The notes below the pieces were generated by a model. It was not told the DNA's origin, ran no database searches, and saw only the letters and a program-made list of their open reading frames with translations. A DNA stretch of 20,732 bases from the NCBI GenBank assembly GCA_964528095.1, contig CAZGSG010000084.1, forward strand, positions 1-20,732, in the 5' to 3' direction. Numbering within the stretch: the stretch's first letter is position 1; every line of letters starts with the position of its first letter. Origin of the DNA: CAZGSG01 sp964528095. Lineage in GTDB: Bacteria > Bacteroidota > Bacteroidia > Chitinophagales > Chitinophagaceae. Of this stretch, positions 14,036 through 20,732 are shown one piece after another. A program made the translations under genes and the position numbers.

Positions 14036-14401
14036 TTAGCCTGGTAATTTGAACTCAGGATTATAAATAAGACCGATTACATTTTCCCAGGGATCTTTGA
14101 TACTGGCTACTACTATTTCTCCTCCTACATTTTGCGGAGCTTCATGTACCGTGGCGCCGGCTTTGATCAGGCGGTCAAATTCTTTGTCGATTTCAGTTAC
14201 TCCCCAATAGGTAATAACATTTTCTGTCTTATTGCTCACTGGTGTCTCTTCCGGCTGCAGTCCAAGTTCATAGCCGCCGATATTAAACCCCACGTAAAAT
14301 GGCTGATCAAAATAAGGGGGCGTTTGAAAAATAGCAGTATACCATTCTTTGGCTTTTGCAAGATCACTTACTTTATATATTGTTGTGCGTAGTCCTAACA
14401 T
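14036..14401 (-). CDS. VOC (glyoxalase/bleomycin resistance/dioxygenase) superfamily protein
   Basis: A 121-residue protein with the paired beta-alpha-beta-beta-beta layout of the VOC fold: LRTTIYKVSDLAKAKEWYTAIF, then FYVGFNIGGYELGLQPEE, then the second half ITYWGVTEIDKEFDRLIKAGA and VASIKDPWENVIGLIYNPEF. VOC proteins are small metal-dependent enzymes or binding proteins; the closing DPWENVIGLI word is typical. The usual first metal ligand near the N-terminus is Thr or Tyr here rather than His, while Glu in ELGLQ and Glu in WENVIG remain, so classic metal catalysis is doubtful. The specific role is unknown. It sits 72 bp after the hydrolase gene and 26 bp before the GHL10-family gene. Confidence 0.88.
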   Translation of the reverse strand: MLGLRTTIYKVSDLAKAKEWYTAIFQTPPYFDQPFYVGFNIGGYELGLQPEETPVSNKTENVITYWGVTEIDKEFDRLIKAGATVHEAPQNVGGEIVVASIKDPWENVIGLIYNPEFKLPG

Positions 14402-14473
14402 GAAGGTTGTTTTATATAGTAATTAAGCAGGAAGCAGTTATTTCAAATTCGCCTATTTCATTGCCAGGGTCTC

Positions 14474-15565
14474 TCAATCCTGATTTTGTTGACCCAGTAT
14501 TTCTTCTTTCACTATCTTTTCAAAACGTGCATATTCCTGTATATGCGGCAAATGGGCTGAATGTGCAAATGTATAAAAATGTTTTTCCGGGGCAAGCAGG
14601 TGATCGAAATAGGCTTTGGCGCCTGCGTAAGTGGTTTGTTGATCGTACAATCCCTGGAATATATATACCGGTATCTTTTGTTCGGGCAACGAAACATTGA
14701 GATCAATATTCATATACTGGCCATCCAGGTTTACCTGCGAAAAACGTATCCCTCTTGCGAAATTGATTTTATCCATTAATGTGTATTCCCTGCAAAAAAG
14801 AATCGCTTTTTTCATGGCAAAAGTGCTCCTGCTTTTTCCATACAGGGATCCACCGTATTCATATACGTATTTACGTTGTACCTGGAAGTAGTCCCACCAT
14901 TCCTTCCCAGTCGCATTTTTTGAAGGCAGTGTCAGCTTCTCTAAAACAGCGATAGCATTTTTATCTTTTCTTTTTACAGCTTCAGCACGCGCAAAAGCAA
15001 AAGACTCCTGCTCTGATAGGTAGGCATTGGCAAGTTGACCGATACCGATATAAGCGCTATACAGTTCAGGATATTTATGTATGGTGAATGAGCCAAGAAA
15101 ACTGCCCCATGAATGACCCATGAGATAGATTTTTTGTTTGTTGAATTTCTTCATCAGGTAACGCGTTATTTCTGCCGCATCTTCTACCAATTGCCCCGTA
15201 CTCATACTTGCAGGGTTTAGTTTGCCTGAAAAAGACATGCCCGCACCACGCTGTTCCCAATAACAAATGGTGAATAATTTTTCCAATCCTTTCAGGTCCT
15301 CATGTACAGAAGAATAGGATGGTACGCCAGGACCCCCGTGTAAGAATAACAGCACAGGGTTATTTTTATTATACCCCCGGATGATCAATCCCTGGTGTAG
15401 TCCCCCGATAAGTGGTCTTTCAATAACGGCGATGCTATTGGGTACTGGCCTTCCCTCATCATCCGTGATCGGTTTGGTTTTTCCGGGACTAATGATAAAA
15501 AGAAAGATACTTGTTGCGATCAGTAAAACCAGGAGACCAAGTAGTAATTTTTTGAATATTTTCAT
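14474..15565 (-). CDS. Alpha/beta hydrolase of the prolyl iminopeptidase (S33) type, membrane-anchored or secreted
   Basis: From the ATG at 15565 this is a 363-residue protein with a hydrophobic N-terminal segment (about 7-25) that is a signal or anchor, so it acts outside the cytoplasm. The frame is open to 15703, but the 46 extra residues would bury the signal, so 15565 is preferred. Motifs of the fold are complete: oxyanion HGGPG (76-80), YWEQRGAGMS, nucleophile Ser152 in GHSWGS, the acid Asp308 in QGLYDQQT and His338 in HSAHLPH. HGGPG with DQRG-like EQRGAG is characteristic of the prolyl aminopeptidase and related hydrolase group. Natural substrate unknown: a peptide or an ester are both possible. 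It is the first of three closely spaced minus-strand genes. Confidence 0.88.
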   Translation of the reverse strand: MKIFKKLLLGLLVLLIATSIFLFIISPGKTKPITDDEGRPVPNSIAVIERPLIGGLHQGLIIRGYNKNNPVLLFLHGGPGVPSYSSVHEDLKGLEKLFTICYWEQRGAGMSFSGKLNPASMSTGQLVEDAAEITRYLMKKFNKQKIYLMGHSWGSFLGSFTIHKYPELYSAYIGIGQLANAYLSEQESFAFARAEAVKRKDKNAIAVLEKLTLPSKNATGKEWWDYFQVQRKYVYEYGGSLYGKSRSTFAMKKAILFCREYTLMDKINFARGIRFSQVNLDGQYMNIDLNVSLPEQKIPVYIFQGLYDQQTTYAGAKAYFDHLLAPEKHFYTFAHSAHLPHIQEYARFEKIVKEEILGQQNQD

Positions 15566-15974
15566 ATTGATCAGTTCGATAAATCTGTTGGGTAAAGCAA
15601 CAAGCGGCAGAAAGATACAAAATGTGTTTAACCGGTATTGTTTTTTCGAAGTTGAAGGAAGTGTATCAATTCCTCCCGTTTGGCGGCGTTGGTCAATTAT
15701 CAAAAGCGGTACAGGTTGCTGTTTAAAGTTGTTTGGTCCTGCATATCGCGGTCATAGCTTATGCTGTTTGTATTTACTATTAATATCGTTATACGATACT
15801 TGAAATAATATGGAGAATAAGTATACGGAGAACAAAACCAGGAGCCGGACACAGCAGCTTTCAAATCCCATGGCGGTTTTGTCATTCTTCCTGTTTTGCT
15901 CATGTTTGCACTTGTAATAATAGATTGATTACCACGCTCCTGGACTGAGCGCCGTAATATCTGGGCAATACCTG

Positions 15975-16007
15975 GTTCGGGACTTGTTCGGGACCTGCTC
16001 GGGATTT
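15975..16007 (+). repeat. Left arm of inverted 11-bp tandem repeats (three units)
   Basis: Three adjoining units, GTTCGGGACTT, GTTCGGGACCT and GCTCGGGATTT, then a degenerate one (GCTTGCAAATA). The period is exactly 11 bases. A shift of frame at each unit argues against a protein repeat. Confidence 0.75.
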
Positions 16008-16031
16008 GCTTGCAAATACCCTGGCGGAAGC

Positions 16032-16086
16032 GAACAAGTCCCGAACAAGTCACGAGCATGGTATGAAGCAGGCACGAAGCAGGTCC
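16032..16086 (-). repeat. Right arm of inverted 11-bp tandem repeats (five units)
   Basis: Five adjoining 11-base units: GAACAAGTCCC, GAACAAGTCAC, GAGCATGGTAT, GAAGCAGGCAC and GAAGCAGGTCC. The first is an exact cyclic reverse complement of the first left-arm unit. A 19-base piece of each arm can pair at 17 positions, so the region could fold into a long hairpin with a loop of about 43 bases. Confidence 0.75.
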
Positions 16087-16270
16087 CTTACAATTTTAAG
16101 CGACCTCAGGCTGTCTTCCTGAAAAATAGCAACCCACCTGCGTAGTGGCTCCCTTGCGCGATAATCCAGGTTGTTGAATTGAGAGGATGGTGCCTGAATT
16201 AATACGAGCCCGCCCTGCATGAGCAGCGCTTTTCTCTTTATAAATGTCCTTCTTTGCCTAAAAGGCATCT

Positions 16271-16801
16271 ATGAAAAATATTGTTACTACAACTGTACTG
16301 TGCCTTTTTTTCTTCCAGAGCTTTAGTCAATCCTCAAGGAAAATCGCTTCTTTTTTATTCGCCGATATTAATTTTACGACCAATGACAGGACTTCCATGA
16401 ATAATCCCGTGGGGACAGGTGGCGGGATCCAGGCATACCTGCATAACAAGACCCGCTTTATTCCCGTAATTGAAATTGCAGGCCATGTATACCCGGGAGG
16501 AAAAAAGATATTGTATGTTACCGAAAATGATGAGCCGATTGAAAGTATTGGCGGTGATGTGACTATTTTTGGTGGCACATCTTATACAATTTCAAAAAAG
16601 ACATACCTGTCTTTTTTGCTTGGGCCTGGTTTTATCAATGGCGATGTTTTACCGGGGATAAAACCCTCCTTCGGCTTTTACCTTTCAAAAAACGAGCGGT
16701 TTAAGGGAATGGTTTCTTATATAAATATGTTTAACCGCGATAAGACGACCAAACGGGATTTTAGCTCCATCGGGCTGGCAATTGCCGTTAAACTATTCTG
16801 A
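16271..16801 (+). CDS. Putative small outer-membrane beta-barrel protein, function unknown
   Basis: A 176-residue protein with a signal peptide (MKNIVTTTVLCLFFFQSFSQ, cleavage near FSQ-S). The mature part is rich in alternating polar and hydrophobic residues and Gly turns: VGTGGGIQAYLH, FIPVIEIAGHVYPGGKK, IGGDVTIFGGTSYTISKKTY, LSFLLGPGFINGD and PSFGFYLSKNERF. It ends GLAIAVKLF; an amphipathic last strand with terminal Phe is typical of proteins inserted in the outer membrane. I do not recognise the family. The size fits an eight-strand barrel, but this is inferred. The gene is 154 bp upstream of lepA on the same strand, and a GC-rich hairpin overlaps its stop codon (16801-16825). Confidence 0.7.
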   Translation: MKNIVTTTVLCLFFFQSFSQSSRKIASFLFADINFTTNDRTSMNNPVGTGGGIQAYLHNKTRFIPVIEIAGHVYPGGKKILYVTENDEPIESIGGDVTIFGGTSYTISKKTYLSFLLGPGFINGDVLPGIKPSFGFYLSKNERFKGMVSYINMFNRDKTTKRDFSSIGLAIAVKLF

Positions 16802-16825
16802 TCAGGCTGTCCGCGAAGCCCTGAT
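16801..16825 (+). terminator. Hairpin overlapping the stop codon of the barrel-like gene
   Basis: ATCAGGCT (16801-16808) pairs with AGCCCTGAT (16817-16825) with one bulged C and an eight-base loop. No T tract follows, so it is not a standard intrinsic terminator; it may attenuate read-through into lepA or be chance in a GC-rich stretch. Confidence 0.3.
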
Positions 16826-16920
16826 GCCGGCCATATCACCCGAATTCACCGGCCGCGGGTGGAAAGAAAGGTCCTGGCAACGAATATGCCTCTGCCCGCC
16901 TTTATAACGCCTTAAAACCG

Positions 16921-16946
16921 TACCTTCGCAGCCTCGAAAAACGAGG
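16921..16946 (+). promoter_or_regulatory. lepA promoter box and leader hairpin
   Basis: TACCTTCG (16921-16928) matches TAnnTTTG except for one T to C change. Transcription would begin around 16932, where a perfect five-base-pair hairpin starts: CCTCG (16932-16936), loop AAAAA, CGAGG (16942-16946), ending nine bases before the ATG. A -33 box is not clear. Confidence 0.4.
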
Positions 16947-16955
16947 TAAACGTAC

Positions 16956-18749
16956 ATGAAGAATATTCGCAATTTTTGCATCATTGCACATATCGATCAC
17001 GGTAAATCCACCCTGGCAGACAGGCTTTTACAAAGCACCGGCACCATTAGCGACCGCGACATGATGGACCAGGTGCTGGATGATATGGACCTGGAGAGGG
17101 AAAAGGGGATCACCATTAAGAGCCATGCGATCCAGATCAATTATAAACATACAGACAATCAGGCTTATATTCTGAACCTGATCGATACTCCCGGTCACGT
17201 GGATTTTAGCTACGAAGTGAGCCGGGCCCTGGCTGCCTGCGAGGGCTGTTTGCTGCTGGTAGACGCTACACAGGGTATCCAGGCACAGACGATCTCGAAC
17301 CTGTACCTTGCCATCGACAACGACCTGGAGATCATCCCCGTTATCAATAAAATAGACATGGCCGGCGCCATGATAGAGGAAGTAGAAGACCAGATCATTG
17401 AACTTATTGGATGTAAGAAAGAAGATATACTGCATGCGAGTGGCAGAACCGGTATCGGCGTAGAAGGTATACTGGATGCGATCGTAAACCGGATCCCGGC
17501 ACCCACCGGCAAACCCGACGCGCCGCTGCAGGCCCTGATCTTCGATAGTGTGTTCAATTCTTTTCGTGGCATTATCGTTTATTTCCGGGTACGCAATGGC
17601 GCAATAAGAAAAGGCGACAAAGTAAAATTTGTTAGTACCGACCAGGAATATGGTGCTGATGAAGTGGGCATCCTGAAATTGAAGATGACCGAAAAGAAAG
17701 AAGTGCTTTGCGGAGATGTGGGTTACCTGATCACCGGCATCAAAAACGCGAAAGAAGTAAAAGTGGGTGATACGATCACGCTGGCGGCTAATCCTACACA
17801 AGAGATCATTAAAGGCTTCCAGGAAGTGAAACCGATGGTATTCGCAGGGATCTTCCCGGTCAATACAGAAGACTTTGAAGAGCTGCGTGATTGTATGGAC
17901 AAACTGCAATTGAATGATGCATCGCTGACCTATGAATTAGAAACTTCACAGGCACTTGGTTTCGGTTTTCGTTGCGGCTTCCTCGGACTTCTGCATATGG
18001 AGATCATACAGGAGCGGTTGGAGCGGGAGTTTAATCAAACGGTGATCACGACAGTCCCCAACGTAAGCTTTATCGCGACCACCACAAAGAATGAAGTTAT
18101 TATCGTTAATAATCCAACAGAATTTCCTGATCCTGTAAAAACGGATCATATCGATGAGCCTTTTATCAAAGCACAGATCATCACCAAGCCGGAATACATA
18201 GGTAATATCATGACATTGTGTTTGGGAAAACGAGGAATACTGGTCAATCAAAGTTATTTGACAACAACACGGGTAGAACTGATATTCGAAATGCCTTTAA
18301 CGGAAATCGTATTCGATTTCTATGATAAATTAAAATCACAAACACGGGGATATGCTTCATTCGACTATCATCCTATTGGTTATCGTGAAGCAGATATCGT
18401 GAAGATGGACATATTATTGAATAATGATAAGGTGGATGCCTTGAGCGCACTGATCCATCGGAGCCGGGCGCAGGAATTTGGCCGTAAACTCTGTGAGAAA
18501 TTAAAAGAATTACTGCCACGTCAGCAATTCCAGATCGCCATACAGGCAGCTGTTGGAGCCAAGATCATTTCAAGGGAAAATATCAGCGCGATGCGTAAAG
18601 ATGTTACTGCGAAATGTTATGGTGGTGATATCAGCCGTAAACGGAAGCTGCTTGAAAAACAAAAAGAAGGAAAGAAAAGAATGAGGCAGATCGGTAATGT
18701 GGAAGTACCGCAGGAAGCATTTTTAGCGGTATTGAAACTGGATGATTAA
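16956..18749 (+). CDS. lepA: Translation elongation factor 4 (LepA), ribosomal back-translocating GTPase
   Basis: A complete 597-residue LepA, the usual length. GTPase motifs: AHIDHGKS (11-18), the switch region DLEREKGITIKSHA (45-58), DTPGHVDF (77-84) with catalytic His81, and NKID (131-134). The C-terminus carries the LepA-specific domain, with RKDVTAKCYGGDISRKRKLL followed by KQKEGKKRM and VPQEAFLAVLK; this separates it from EF-G, which it otherwise resembles. LepA binds ribosomes and is reported to affect translocation or initiation, chiefly under ionic or other stress. The start is fixed by the canonical MKNIRNFCIIAHIDHGK. A promoter box and leader hairpin lie just upstream. A strong terminator begins 51 bases after the stop. 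Confidence 0.98.
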   Translation: MKNIRNFCIIAHIDHGKSTLADRLLQSTGTISDRDMMDQVLDDMDLEREKGITIKSHAIQINYKHTDNQAYILNLIDTPGHVDFSYEVSRALAACEGCLLLVDATQGIQAQTISNLYLAIDNDLEIIPVINKIDMAGAMIEEVEDQIIELIGCKKEDILHASGRTGIGVEGILDAIVNRIPAPTGKPDAPLQALIFDSVFNSFRGIIVYFRVRNGAIRKGDKVKFVSTDQEYGADEVGILKLKMTEKKEVLCGDVGYLITGIKNAKEVKVGDTITLAANPTQEIIKGFQEVKPMVFAGIFPVNTEDFEELRDCMDKLQLNDASLTYELETSQALGFGFRCGFLGLLHMEIIQERLEREFNQTVITTVPNVSFIATTTKNEVIIVNNPTEFPDPVKTDHIDEPFIKAQIITKPEYIGNIMTLCLGKRGILVNQSYLTTTRVELIFEMPLTEIVFDFYDKLKSQTRGYASFDYHPIGYREADIVKMDILLNNDKVDALSALIHRSRAQEFGRKLCEKLKELLPRQQFQIAIQAAVGAKIISRENISAMRKDVTAKCYGGDISRKRKLLEKQKEGKKRMRQIGNVEVPQEAFLAVLKLDD

Positions 18750-18800
18750 GTAGTTTAAGGTTCAGTGTTCCATGGTTGAATCCTGATCCCTATCTCATAA

Positions 18801-18833
18801 GATAAAAGGCGTCTAATGCAGACGCCTTTTATC
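18801..18833. terminator. Bidirectional terminator between lepA and the efflux pump gene
   Basis: A perfect 14-bp stem (GATAAAAGGCGTCT with its reverse complement) and loop AATGC. The GC core is flanked by A and T tracts, so it works for lepA (+) and for the convergent pump gene (-), whose stop is at 18876. Confidence 0.92.
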
Positions 18834-18875
18834 ATTGTATACCTATTTGGTATTACTTATTTCTGAAATGGTTTT

Positions 18876-20732
18876 TTATACTTGAACTGCAGGTTTGTTC
18901 TTTACCGATGGATTATGTCTTTCCGATCCACGGTAAAAGATCCAGAACATGATAGGGAACACTAATAAAGTAAGTACGGTAGCGGTAACAAGTCCACCGA
19001 TAATAGCTACAGCTAATGGTTTCTGACTTTCTGAGCCAATGCCGGACGACAAAGCCGCGGGCAATAACCCGAGCATGGCCATCAATGCCGTCATCACCAC
19101 GGGCCTGATCCTTGATCTTACTCCTTCCCTGATCGCATCGGCCAATGACATTTTTAACCGCAGGTTCTGATGAAAGACGGAGATCAGTATGACCCCATTT
19201 TGTACACAGATCCCAAACAAAGCAATAAAACCAACACCCGCAGAGATACCAAAGTTGATACCAGAGATATGCAATGCGAGTATGCCACCTATCAATGCAA
19301 ACGGAACATTGATCAGCACCAGACCGGCATCCTTTACATTGCCAAATGCAATAAAGAGGATTACAAAAATAGCAATAAGGCTTACAGGCACTACCATGCT
19401 CAATTGATTGGTCGCACGCACCTGGTTCTCAAATTCACCTGCCCATTGTATGGAATATCCTTTTGGTAATTTTAATTGTTTATTTACATTGGCCATTGCT
19501 TCTTTGATCGTACTTCCAAGATCACGGCCACGCACGGTGAATTTTACGCCGATGAATCGTTTATTGGCATCCCGGTAAATAAAAGCGGGACCCGTTACTT
19601 TCTTCATATCGGCAATACTGCTGAGCGGGATCTTACCACCTTTGATGGTAGGTACCATCAGCGCCATAATATCATTCTCATCTTTACGGTATTCAGGACT
19701 ATAACGGATACGCACATCAAATTTTCTTTCGCCTTCATATTTCTGTGTAGCTGTTTTGCCACCGATCGCCATTTCGATAACAGCCTGGGCATCGGCAGTA
19801 GATACTCCATAAAGGGCCATCTTTTCTTCATCCAGTATTACACTGATCTCGGGCTGACCCACATTACGAAGTATGCCAGCGTCTTTGATGCCCGGTACAT
19901 TTTCAATCTGCTTCAACACATCGTCTGCCAGCTCATCCAGTTTGCCTAAGTCGTCACCAAAGATCTTTACAGCATTATTTGCGTTCATACCAGCAACCGC
20001 TTCTGCCACGTTGTCGATTATCGGTTGCGAATAGTTGTAATTAATGCCCTGGAATACTTTTAACTTTTTATCCATTTCATCTACCAGCGCATCCATGCTG
20101 AGTTTTCGTTTCCATTCCTTTTTTGGTTTCAGGTTAACCTGCATCTGTACATAATAGAAACCACTGGGATCCGTACCATCATTACTGCGGCCCGTTTGCG
20201 AAAGCACACCATTCACTTCAGGGAAATCATTCAACTTTTCTCTTAATTGCCGCGTAATATTTACTGTTTCATTGAGCGACATGCTCATGGGCATTTTAGC
20301 TTCCACCCATAATGCGCCTTCGTTGAGGGGCGGTAGAAATTCAGATCCCAGGAATTTGGCTGAGCCCAGGGTAAGTACCAGGAAAAGGAATGCGCCGATA
20401 AGACTTTTTCGTTTGTTACGGAAACACCAGGCGAACGCGTTACCTACATTCCGGTTGAAGAAACGAACGATAAAATTATCTTTTTCCCGCACATTCTTAT
20501 TGAGGAGGATGGAACAGAGTACCGGTACCAATGTAAGTGTATAGATAAGCGCGCCCAATAAGGCAAAGCCAAGTGTCCACGCAAGCGGAGAAAACATTTT
20601 GCCTTCTACTTTTTGAAAAGTGAAGATCGGCAGCAGCGCGGTGATGATGATCAGTTTTGAAAAGAATACGGCTTTGCCGAGATCGCCGCCTGTGCGTTTC
20701 AGCAAACCCAGTTTAGATAGTTTGTTCAACAA
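18876..20732 (-). CDS. CzcA/CusA-type heavy-metal RND efflux pump, C-terminal part (N-terminus outside window)
   Basis: 618 codons, open at the window edge; the first codon in view (TTG, Leu) is internal, so no start is present. Family proteins have about 1030-1050 residues, so some 420 N-terminal residues, including the TM4 proton-relay motif, are missing. Visible parts: TM segments near 23-75, the linker LGSEFLPPLNEGALWVEAKM and TGRSNDGTDPSGFYYVQMQV of the second periplasmic half, LKPKKEWKR, QPIIDNVAEAVAGM and VKIFGDDL, then the last membrane block with GISAGVGFIALFGICVQNGV and RSRIRPVVMTALMAMLGLLP. These words mark the heavy-metal (HME) branch of RND pumps, which export divalent or monovalent metal ions with a membrane fusion protein and outer-membrane channel. 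The metal cannot be told from this part. Partner genes are probably upstream, outside the window. Confidence 0.93.
   Translation of the reverse strand: MLNKLSKLGLLKRTGGDLGKAVFFSKLIIITALLPIFTFQKVEGKMFSPLAWTLGFALLGALIYTLTLVPVLCSILLNKNVREKDNFIVRFFNRNVGNAFAWCFRNKRKSLIGAFLFLVLTLGSAKFLGSEFLPPLNEGALWVEAKMPMSMSLNETVNITRQLREKLNDFPEVNGVLSQTGRSNDGTDPSGFYYVQMQVNLKPKKEWKRKLSMDALVDEMDKKLKVFQGINYNYSQPIIDNVAEAVAGMNANNAVKIFGDDLGKLDELADDVLKQIENVPGIKDAGILRNVGQPEISVILDEEKMALYGVSTADAQAVIEMAIGGKTATQKYEGERKFDVRIRYSPEYRKDENDIMALMVPTIKGGKIPLSSIADMKKVTGPAFIYRDANKRFIGVKFTVRGRDLGSTIKEAMANVNKQLKLPKGYSIQWAGEFENQVRATNQLSMVVPVSLIAIFVILFIAFGNVKDAGLVLINVPFALIGGILALHISGINFGISAGVGFIALFGICVQNGVILISVFHQNLRLKMSLADAIREGVRSRIRPVVMTALMAMLGLLPAALSSGIGSESQKPLAVAIIGGLVTATVLTLLVFPIMFWIFYRGSERHNPSVKNKPAVQV

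Larger units (their letters stand above)
15566..16270. other. 705-bp gene-free region containing 11-bp repeat arms
   Basis: Divergent intergenic region between the hydrolase (-) and the barrel-like protein (+). The frames seen here are Arg/Ser-rich, lack domain character and run through the repeats, so I call no gene. It holds two arms of 11-bp repeats (15975-16007 and 16032-16086). A small hairpin, TGCC-TAAAA-GGCA (16255-16267), sits just before the next start codon. No firm promoter was found for either flanking gene. Confidence 0.5.

Noticed and set aside
15975..16086. Possible CRISPR array
   Set aside because: Units are 11 bases, directly adjoining and in two orientations, without unique spacers; no cas genes are present.
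15700..16268. Two overlapping minus-strand frames (119 and 72 residues) in the gene-free region
   Set aside because: Arg/Ser-rich, without domain or signal character; both run into the right 11-bp repeat arm, whose period is not a multiple of three.
17028..17909. Long frame of 293 codons antisense to lepA
   Set aside because: Fully inside the sense lepA frame; an artefact of codon bias, with His/Phe/Asp-rich composition unlike a real protein.

Overview
The window looks like chromosomal DNA from a Bacteroidota bacterium, most likely of the Chitinophagaceae type. The evidence is a C-terminal type IX secretion (T9SS) sorting domain, SPII lipoproteins whose lipobox Cys follows Ser or Asn, -7 promoter boxes resembling the Bacteroidota consensus TAnnTTTG, almost no Shine-Dalgarno sequences, and protein families typical of the group. 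I see no tRNA, rRNA, CRISPR array, transposase or integrase. Taxonomy is inferred from protein style only.

Layout. 1-163: 3' end of smc (+), closed by a long bidirectional hairpin terminator. 287-3537: three minus-strand genes: MFS transporter, PafA-type alkaline phosphatase, acyl-CoA-binding protein. 3538-4081: gene-free, bounded by a near-perfect 30-bp inverted repeat. 4082-4576 (-): four-helix membrane protein, divergent from an uncharacterised secreted lipoprotein (4700-5689, +). 5690-6217: gene-free, ending in a good promoter candidate. 6218-10862 (+): three tightly spaced genes for two tail-fibre-like secreted proteins and one T9SS-sorted protein. 11090-12062 (+): a pyridoxamine-phosphate-oxidase-like protein and a mono-haem cytochrome c lipoprotein, followed by a terminator. 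12165-15565 (-): an S33-type alpha/beta hydrolase, a VOC-fold protein, a GHL10-family lipoprotein and an overlooked 38-residue glycine-rich membrane protein. 15566-16270: gene-free, holding diverged 11-bp tandem repeats in two opposite-facing arms. 16271-18749 (+): a small putative outer-membrane barrel and lepA, followed by a bidirectional terminator. 18876-20732 (-): the C-terminal part of a CzcA/CusA-type RND efflux pump that runs off the window.

How the genes fit together. Most are ordinary housekeeping or envelope genes without an obvious shared pathway. The one clear functional cluster is the three-gene surface-fibre cassette: the first two proteins share an N-terminal domain, and only the third carries a T9SS signal. 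It is the best candidate here for a poorly described system. The next most interesting items are non-coding: the inverted repeat around 3601-4096, the 11-bp arrays at 15975-16086, and a hairpin in the lepA leader.
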